From Sulfuritalea sp. (GTDB lineage: Bacteria > Pseudomonadota > Gammaproteobacteria > Burkholderiales > Rhodocyclaceae), in assembly GCA_021738105.1 (NCBI GenBank), contig JAIPCS010000030.1, positions 1 through 21,098 of the forward strand: a stretch of DNA of 21,098 nt. Direction: 5' to 3'. A program made the translations under genes and the position numbers. The notes below the pieces were generated by a model. The model was not told where the DNA came from and made no database searches. It saw nothing but the letters and a program-made list of their open reading frames with translations. Below are positions 15,655 through 21,098 of this stretch, piece after piece. Each line of letters opens with the position of its first letter. The first letter of the stretch is position 1.

Positions 15655-17373
15655 ATGCACTCCACCCTCTTATCGACCCTGATCCTGCTGACGGCTGCCG
15701 TGGGCGCGGTTGCGGTAGCGCGTCGATTCCGGCTGCCTTCGATGCTGGCCTATCTGGCAATTGGCATCACGCTGGGACCGCATGGCCTGGCACTACTCAG
15801 TGAAAACGTGGAAGTTAGCCGGCTTGCCGAGTTCGGCATTGTTTTTCTGATGTTCTCCATCGGCCTCGAATTCAGCCTCAAACGCCTGCTAAAAATGCGT
15901 TCACTGGTCTTTGGATTCGGTTCGGCGCAGATGTTGCTGACTGCGATTGGAACCGGCCTGGTAACGGCGTTTGCCTATGGCCAGGGATGGAAAAGCGCCG
16001 TAGCCGTTGGCTTGGCCGTGGCGATGTCATCCACCGCGATTGTCGCCCGCTTGCTGTCTGAAAGCTTCGAGCTCCATTCCCGCTCAGGACGGCAGACCAT
16101 GGGGGTATTGCTGTTTCAGGACCTCGCCGTGGCGCCCTGTCTGATACTCCTGCCCGCGCTGGCAGCATCCGGTGACGATCTGCTGCGTTCGCTGGCCGTT
16201 GCGGGTGCCGAAGCGGTAGCCGTGTTTGCGCTGCTGATCTGGGCCGGAAAAAAGTTGATGGGACGCATTTTCGATTCCGCTGCAAGCTACAAATCCACTG
16301 AACTCCTGGCCCTGACAACGCTCTGGATCGTTGTCGGCCTTTCCTTTCTGACCGCCCAAAGCGGGCTTTCGCTGGCGCTGGGCGCCTTTGTCGGCGGCAT
16401 GCTGATCTCGGAAACGGCCTACCGTCATCACGTTGAGGCCGATATCCGGCCATTTCGCGACATCCTGCTCGGGCTCTTTTTCGTCACCGTCGGCATGATG
16501 CTGGACATTCAGTTTGTCCTCGCCAACATTCACAAGCTGATTCTTGCGGTAGCGTTGCTGATCGGCGGCAAGGCTATCGTCATGCTGCTGATCACGCGGA
16601 TCGCGAAAACTCCGCTGGTCGCCAGCCTGCGCACCGCCGCCCAACTGGCCCAGGCTGGCGAGTTCGGTCTGGTACTGATCGAGCTCGCGCGCCAACTGCA
16701 ACTGATCAGCTTCAGCGTGTTTCAGATCACGCTGACGGCGATGCTGATGTCGATGTTCATCGCGCCGTTTTTGATCGCCCGGGCCGCTCGGCTTTCCGGC
16801 GACATGGGCCGTGGCGACTGGGCACACAAAGCCGCGGTCATCCACGATATCGCTGTGCATAGCCTGGATCTCGGCCAACACGTGGTGATCTGTGGTTATG
16901 GACGCACCGGCAACCGAATCGCGGAATTTCTCGGGATTGAAAATATTCCCTTCATCGCCCTTGACGTTGACCCGCAACGCATTGCTGAAGCACGCGCACT
17001 CGGCGTCAACGTCGTATTCGGCAACGCCGATCGGCCTGAAGTGCTTCAGGCAGCGGGTGTTTCACGTGCCCGCGCCGTAGTCGTCAGCTACTCCGACGCC
17101 CATTCGGCCGAACGTGTTCTGCGCATCGTACGCAGTACGCGGCCCGACATCCCCATTGTGGTTCGCACCATAGACGACAGGGAAGTCGATCGACTCAAAG
17201 CAGCAGGCGCCACCGAAGTCATTCCCGAAGTGCTTGAAAGCAGTCTGGTGATTGCTGCCGAGACACTGGTTCAAGCGGGCATTCCGATGAGACGGGCGCT
17301 GTTGCACATGCGCGCTGTCCGATCCGAGCGCTACGCTTCCATGCGCCAACTCTTCAAGCCCAAAGCCAAATAA
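15655..17373 (+). CDS. Kef-type CPA2 monovalent cation/proton antiporter with TrkA-N domain
   Basis: The 572-residue protein has a membrane domain of about 12 helices (1-380) and a cytoplasmic NAD-binding RCK/TrkA-N domain (about 405-530). The exchanger signature includes RLPSMLAYLAIGITLGP, VAMSSTAIVARLL and LLFQDLAVAP, with the Q155-D156 cation site, then GLFFVTVGMMLD. The Rossmann loop is GYGRTG at 414-419 with an acidic end of strand two (ALDVDP). KefB/KefC proteins export K+ in exchange for H+ under glutathione control; the ion here is inferred, not shown. The ATG at 15655 has no obvious Shine-Dalgarno. The gene is divergent from the DUF1538 unit with 86 bp between, so the two may share control. 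Confidence 0.9.
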   Translation: MHSTLLSTLILLTAAVGAVAVARRFRLPSMLAYLAIGITLGPHGLALLSENVEVSRLAEFGIVFLMFSIGLEFSLKRLLKMRSLVFGFGSAQMLLTAIGTGLVTAFAYGQGWKSAVAVGLAVAMSSTAIVARLLSESFELHSRSGRQTMGVLLFQDLAVAPCLILLPALAASGDDLLRSLAVAGAEAVAVFALLIWAGKKLMGRIFDSAASYKSTELLALTTLWIVVGLSFLTAQSGLSLALGAFVGGMLISETAYRHHVEADIRPFRDILLGLFFVTVGMMLDIQFVLANIHKLILAVALLIGGKAIVMLLITRIAKTPLVASLRTAAQLAQAGEFGLVLIELARQLQLISFSVFQITLTAMLMSMFIAPFLIARAARLSGDMGRGDWAHKAAVIHDIAVHSLDLGQHVVICGYGRTGNRIAEFLGIENIPFIALDVDPQRIAEARALGVNVVFGNADRPEVLQAAGVSRARAVVVSYSDAHSAERVLRIVRSTRPDIPIVVRTIDDREVDRLKAAGATEVIPEVLESSLVIAAETLVQAGIPMRRALLHMRAVRSERYASMRQLFKPKAK

Positions 17374-17413
17374 TATAAGCCAGCGCCTGCCTGATGCCGA
17401 CCTGGCCAAGCCA

Positions 17414-17430
17414 TTTAAGCGCGGCTTAAG
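17414..17430 (+). promoter_or_regulatory. PmrA/QseB-type operator (TTTAAG-N5-CTTAAG)
   Basis: TTTAAG (17414-17419), five bases, then CTTAAG (17425-17430) fits YTTAAK-N5-YTTAAK, the direct-repeat box bound by OmpR-type regulators of the PmrA/QseB group. It sits 45 bp before a secreted-protein start. The only two-component remnant downstream is a broken kinase. The element also forms a perfect 6-bp hairpin (TTAAGC/GCTTAA, 3-base loop). Confidence 0.5.
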
Positions 17431-17464
17431 TCAGCCCCTCCATGATTCGTGTCATTCAACGATC

Positions 17465-17471
17465 AAGGAGG
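17465..17471 (+). promoter_or_regulatory. Ribosome binding site of the DUF1924-like remnant
   Basis: AAGGAGG stands four bases before the ATG at 17476. The start signals of this truncated gene are therefore still intact. Confidence 0.6.
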
Positions 17472-17475
17472 TCCC

Positions 17476-17673
17476 ATGCGACACCTGCTCCTTTTTGCAA
17501 CCCTGCTTTTCGCCGCGAGCGCCCAGGCGGAAACCCCTCGCGACTTCCTCACGCGCTTCGAGAAAGAAGCGGGTGCCACCGCATCCACCGAGCGCGGCGC
17601 ATCCGATGCAGGCAGTGGACTTGAGGCCAATCGCCGAAGAAGTTCTCGCCATGAGCGCCGGAGAAGCCATTGA
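17476..17673 (+). pseudogene. N-terminal remnant of a DUF1924-like secreted (cytochrome-type) protein
   Basis: The open frame encodes 65 residues. A clear signal peptide (MRHLLLFATLLFAASAQA, cut before ETP) and a mature start ETPRDFLTRFEKEAG resemble the beginning of DUF1924 proteins, small haem-binding proteins often encoded with cytochromes and a two-component system. After about residue 43 (near 17604) the sequence stops looking like a protein of this family and is instead sensor-kinase DNA read in the wrong frame. No CxxCH haem site remains. It has a strong ribosome binding site and could still make a short secreted peptide. The family assignment rests on a short stretch. Confidence 0.5.
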
Positions 17674-17847
17674 TCGTCAATGTGAGTTGGGTTTGCCGGA
17701 AAGCGATGCAAGGATTCGGGGCGACGCTTTGTTGATGCAGGTATTGCTGAACTTCACGGTGGCCGCATGGATATTTCTGCGGACAAGAGCTCGGGTATTT
17801 CAATCGCCGTACAACTGCCGCTTTCCGGGACCACTTTTGAAATCTGA
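17606..17847 (+). pseudogene. Remnant of a QseC/PmrB-like sensor histidine kinase
   Basis: Two pieces of one kinase are visible in different frames. From 17606, QAVDLRPIAEEVLAMSAGEA and DARIRGDALLMQVLL match the end of the dimerisation domain and the start of the ATPase domain, just before the N-box. From 17743, in the next frame, IAELHGGRMDIS and SGISIAVQLPL match the kinase C-terminus, ending at the TGA 17845-17847. The catalytic N, D and G boxes between, about 70 codons, are missing. The join falls in the string GTATTGCTGAAC, readable in both frames (17741-17752). The histidine-bearing N-terminal half is also absent, replaced by the DUF1924-like start. The remnant cannot encode a working kinase. 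Confidence 0.65.
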
Positions 17848-17849
17848 GC

Positions 17850-17866
17850 TTTAAGCGCTTTGTAAG
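17850..17866 (+). promoter_or_regulatory. Second, imperfect PmrA/QseB-type box (TTTAAG-N5-TGTAAG)
   Basis: The spacing equals that of the box at 17414 and one base departs from the repeat consensus. It begins three bases after the stop of the kinase remnant and lies about 225 bp before the next gene. It may be chance. Confidence 0.25.
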
Positions 17867-18091
17867 CTTCGCCGCCCATACTGCGCGCCGCAACGCTTCG
17901 GAAAGCGCTCCTTATCCGGATCCGCCTACCGCGCGTCACCGACAGATTGTCATCGCTCGCTTTGCCACGAGCAGCCCCTGCGGACATCCCGCTACAGGGG
18001 AAATACTTGCCCCCCTCAATCCAATGCACATTGCTTGCTTCAATCGACAGTTGCGACTACGCCAAAATCTATCACTAAAGTGGTATGTTGG
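17867..18091. other. Non-coding stretch before the GGDEF-EAL gene
   Basis: I see no credible gene here. A hairpin CCCCTG/CAGGGG (17975-17980 with 17995-18000, 14-base loop) has no T-run. A weak -10-like TATGTT at 18084-18089 lacks a good -35. The region may contain further eroded sequence, but nothing is recognisable. Confidence 0.4.
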
Positions 18092-20995
18092 ATGCTTCTG
18101 TTCACTTTCAGAGCTACTGTGAACCAAAGTCTGCTCACTCCGACTACCAAGCGGGATCTTCTCGAGAAAATAGTTCAGAGTTCTCCTGTGCCGACTTTCG
18201 TGATCGACCGCGAACACCGAGTCACACACTGGAATCGTGCCTGCGAAGTAGTGCTTCACCATTCAGCCGCAGGAATGATCGGTAGTAGTAATCAGTGGCG
18301 CCCCTTCTACCCTCATCCACGGCCGGTCATGGCTGATCTGGTGGTTTCGAAGGATATCGACGCGCTGTCGACGTTCTATGACGGCAAGTTCCGCCGCTCG
18401 GCACTCGTCCCCGGGTCTTACGAAGCAGAGGATTTCTTTCCTCATATGGGTCCCGATGGCACCTGGCTATATTTCACTGCCGCTCCCTTGCTCGATGCGG
18501 CAGGGGAACTGATCGGCGCAATCGAAACCCTGCAGGACATCACTCTACGCAAAAAGGCAGACCAGGCCTTGCTTCAGGAGCATGAAAAGCAGCGCGCCAT
18601 CATTGAGCACTTTCCTTGCGGCATTACGCTGATTGACGAAAACCTGCGCGTCACTCGTTACAACGAAGAATTTCGCCGTCTGGTCGGCCTGCCGGACGAG
18701 CTCTTCGCGAACGAAACGCCCGACCTGCAAGCCATGCTGCGCACCATCGCGGATCGGAGCGAGTTCGGTGAAGGTGACGCGGATTATCAGTTTGCCGATG
18801 CGATGAAACGCATCAACCAACACCAACCCTACAGTATCGAACGCCAACGAGTTGACGGGACTGTGCTTGAGATTCAACGCTCACCGTTGCCAAATGGTGG
18901 TTTTGTGACGTCCTACACCGACATCACGGAACGCAAGCGCATTGAAGCGCGCATGGCTTCGCTACTCGACGAACAGAAACTGATTTTCGACAACGCGCAT
19001 GTGGGTATCACGCTAGTCAAGAATCGAGTCGTTCTCAACTGCAATCGTCGCATGGCTGAAATTTTTGGCTTTAGCGGGCCCGACCAGTTAATCGGACAAA
19101 GTACCGAGCTTATTTTCCCTTCGCATCAGGACTGGCTCGATGTGGGTGAAACGGTATATCGCGATCTGGTCGAGCAGGGCTACTGCGATCGGGACCTACA
19201 ACACCGACGGCAGGACGGCAAGATCATCTGGTGCGAAACCACCGGACGTCCTCTTGACCCAGGCGCACCACAGGATGGCTCTATCTGGGTATATACCGAC
19301 ATTAGCGAACGCAAGCGCCACGAAGCCGAGCTGCAACTGGCTGACAAGGTGTTTGCCAACACGCTCGAGGCTTTGCTGATCACTGATGAGGCTGGCATCA
19401 TCGTCCGGGTCAACCAGGCCTTTACCGACATCACCGGCTATACGGAAGAAGAGGTTCTCGGCCACACGCCAAGCATCATGAAATCGAATCGCCACGACGC
19501 CGACTTCTATCAGGAAATGTGGCGCTCTGTGCTGGCTGAGGGTTCCTGGGAGGGTGAGGTCTGGGATCGACGCAAGAATGGAGAGGTCTATCCGAAGTGG
19601 TTGTCGATCACCGCCACACATGACGCTCAAGGCAAAGTGCAAAACTTTGTCGGCTGCTTTTCCGACATTTCGCTACGCAAGACAACGGAAGAGCGCATCC
19701 AGCATTTGGCGCATCACGACCCGCTCACCGGATTGCCCAATCGATTGCTGTTGAGAGACCGGTTCAGCCAGATGAGCGATCGCTTGAAGCGGTCCGGCAA
19801 GCGAATGGCTTTCATATTCCTCGATCTTGACCAATTCAAACGCATCAATGATTCGCTCGGCCACCCGATCGGTGATGCCCTGCTGGTGGCAGTAGTGGAT
19901 CGTCTCCGGATGTGTCTGCGTGATTCCGACACATTGAGCCGCCAGGGGGGCGACGAATTCATATTGCTCCTGGACGATGTCGGCGACCCGGAGGCCGTGG
20001 CGCGGATCGCCCACAAGGTTCAAGCCAGTCTCGTTCAACCCTTTGACATCGGCTCGCACAGCCTGACGACCTCGGCGTCACTCGGAATCGCTCTGTTGCC
20101 CGACGACGGCCGTGATTTCGACACCTTGATGCAGAAAGCCGATACTGCGATGTATCACGCCAAGGAATCCGGTCGCCAGACCTTCAGCTTCTTCTCGAGC
20201 GAAATGAACGAGCGCGCCAGTCATCGACTCGATCTGACCAATCGCCTGCGCCGCTCGATCGAACGGCACGAACTCAGTCTGGTATTTCAGCCACAAGTGT
20301 ATGCCGATTCCAGGCATATTTTCGGTGCTGAAGCGCTGCTGAGATGGACCTGCGAAGACGGTAGCAGCGTATCGCCGATGGAGTTCATACCGATAGCGGA
20401 GGAATCGGGGCTGATCGTCCCCATCGGGGAGTGGGTGCTGGCGGAAGCCTGTCGTCAAGCTCGACTATGGAAGGATCGAGGCAACGACTGGAAGATTGCA
20501 GTCAATGTGTCCGGCAAACAGATATTCCGAACCGATATCGTTGACTTGGTGCAACGTCATGCCCGTGACGCTGGCATCTCTCCGCGGCAGATTGAAGTCG
20601 AACTGACGGAGTCGACACTGATGGAGGATAGCGACGCACTGCGCGAAGTTATCGCCAATCTCAAGGTGATCGGAACCACTGTCGCGATTGACGATTTTGG
20701 TACCGGCTATTCGAGTCTGTCCTATCTGAAACGCTTCCGCGTCGACAAGCTGAAAATCGACCGATCCTTCATCGCCGACATGAATCAAGATCATGAAGGC
20801 GACGCGTTGGCACAGGCAGTGATAAGTATCGCGCGATCGCTTCGGTTGCGTGCGATTGCTGAAGGTGTTGAAACGATGGAGCAACTGAGTCTAGTTCAGC
20901 GCTACGGCTGCAATGAAGTCCAAGGTTACTATTTCAGCCGGCCCTTGTGCGCAGAGACATTTGAAGCTTTCGCCAGCGGGCGACAGGTGCACTGA
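18092..20995 (+). CDS. Four-PAS GGDEF-EAL cyclic-di-GMP synthase/phosphodiesterase
   Basis: The 967-residue protein, with no membrane segment or signal peptide, has four PAS sensor modules (about 26-155, 170-285, 297-410, 415-530), a GGDEF domain (about 540-700) and an EAL domain (about 715-960). The cyclase motif is intact (RQGGDEF, GGDEF at 619-623), and an inhibitory I-site RxxD (RDSD, 610-613) sits five residues before it. The EAL catalytic set also looks complete: EALLRW at 747-752, [23 protein letters not shown] and EGVET. Both activities are therefore possible. The first PAS contains [16 protein letters not shown], a variant common in such proteins. The start is uncertain: ATG 18092 or GTG 18119, neither with a strong ribosome binding site. 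The frame upstream of 18092 opens only with TTG. Confidence 0.92.
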   Translation: MLLFTFRATVNQSLLTPTTKRDLLEKIVQSSPVPTFVIDREHRVTHWNRACEVVLHHSAAGMIGSSNQWRPFYPHPRPVMADLVVSKDIDALSTFYDGKFRRSALVPGSYEAEDFFPHMGPDGTWLYFTAAPLLDAAGELIGAIETLQDITLRKKADQALLQEHEKQRAIIEHFPCGITLIDENLRVTRYNEEFRRLVGLPDELFANETPDLQAMLRTIADRSEFGEGDADYQFADAMKRINQHQPYSIERQRVDGTVLEIQRSPLPNGGFVTSYTDITERKRIEARMASLLDEQKLIFDNAHVGITLVKNRVVLNCNRRMAEIFGFSGPDQLIGQSTELIFPSHQDWLDVGETVYRDLVEQGYCDRDLQHRRQDGKIIWCETTGRPLDPGAPQDGSIWVYTDISERKRHEAELQLADKVFANTLEALLITDEAGIIVRVNQAFTDITGYTEEEVLGHTPSIMKSNRHDADFYQEMWRSVLAEGSWEGEVWDRRKNGEVYPKWLSITATHDAQGKVQNFVGCFSDISLRKTTEERIQHLAHHDPLTGLPNRLLLRDRFSQMSDRLKRSGKRMAFIFLDLDQFKRINDSLGHPIGDALLVAVVDRLRMCLRDSDTLSRQGGDEFILLLDDVGDPEAVARIAHKVQASLVQPFDIGSHSLTTSASLGIALLPDDGRDFDTLMQKADTAMYHAKESGRQTFSFFSSEMNERASHRLDLTNRLRRSIERHELSLVFQPQVYADSRHIFGAEALLRWTCEDGSSVSPMEFIPIAEESGLIVPIGEWVLAEACRQARLWKDRGNDWKIAVNVSGKQIFRTDIVDLVQRHARDAGISPRQIEVELTESTLMEDSDALREVIANLKVIGTTVAIDDFGTGYSSLSYLKRFRVDKLKIDRSFIADMNQDHEGDALAQAVISIARSLRLRAIAEGVETMEQLSLVQRYGCNEVQGYYFSRPLCAETFEAFASGRQVH

Positions 20996-21037
20996 CCACC
21001 GGTAGTACGCAAGCTACGTTCCGCTTGGGAGGTTCGG

Positions 21038-21098
21038 ATGTCCATGCATAATGAGGGAAATGACCTTATCCCGTTTTCCGCAATCTGCAGACGAGAAC
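21038..21098 (+). CDS. Start of an unidentified gene (cut by window edge)
   Basis: An ATG at 21038 is preceded by GGAGG six bases upstream and stays open for 20 codons to the window end (MSMHNEGNDLIPFSAICRRE). It begins 42 bp after the GGDEF-EAL stop, so it may be co-transcribed. The visible part is too short to identify a family. Confidence 0.45.
   Translation, partial: MSMHNEGNDLIPFSAICRRE

Noticed and set aside
17975..18000. Hairpin CCCCTG/CAGGGG
   Set aside because: Six base pairs with a 14-nt loop and no T-tract; likely chance.
1..21098. tRNA, rRNA, CRISPR array, insertion sequence or phage genes
   Set aside because: No cloverleaf-like segment, no regularly spaced repeats, no transposase or integrase frame and no terminal inverted repeats were seen in either strand.

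Overview
The window comes from a Gram-negative bacterium, most likely a beta- or gammaproteobacterium. The grounds are a classical proteobacterial division and cell-wall (dcw) cluster, a MurE with the meso-diaminopimelate DNPR signature, HtpX, a proteobacterial phosphatidylserine decarboxylase and a PAS-GGDEF-EAL protein. By eye the coding DNA is moderately GC-rich, and intergenic regions are clearly more AT-rich. I cannot name the genus.

Layout: (1) 1-6964, minus strand: mraZ-rsmH-ftsL-ftsI-murE-murF-mraY (mraY runs off the left edge), with 4-bp overlaps or a 3-bp gap between most genes. The promoter in front of mraZ carries three perfectly phased GTGGG MraZ boxes. (2) 7185-9997: a divergent pair, an IclR-type regulator (minus) and xsc, sulfoacetaldehyde acetyltransferase (plus). 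A strong sigma70-like promoter and a 15-bp imperfect palindrome lie between them. (3) 10076-12302, minus strand: psd, a decayed cation/proton antiporter remnant and htpX. (4) 12537-15568, minus strand: a LapA-domain protein and, upstream of it, a tight three-gene unit: a tandem-duplicated DUF1538 membrane protein followed by two divergent PII-like proteins. (5) 15655-17373, plus strand: a Kef-type CPA2 antiporter with an NAD-binding TrkA-N domain, divergent from the DUF1538 unit. (6) 17414-17866: a deletion scar in which the start of a DUF1924-like secreted protein runs into two out-of-frame pieces of a sensor histidine kinase, preceded by a PmrA/QseB-type TTAAG box. (7) 18092-20995: a four-PAS GGDEF-EAL cyclic-di-GMP protein, then the first 20 codons of a further gene at the right edge.

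How the genes work together: the dcw cluster builds lipid-linked peptidoglycan precursor and septal wall. Xsc cleaves sulfoacetaldehyde to sulfite and acetyl phosphate, and the adjacent IclR protein is its probable regulator. The best candidate for an under-described system is the DUF1538/PII-like/PII-like unit: a duplicated membrane protein that may be a transporter gated by two small PII-type sensors, beside an ion antiporter. The two remnants (antiporter, and DUF1924 plus kinase) show that this part of the chromosome has lost genes by internal deletion.
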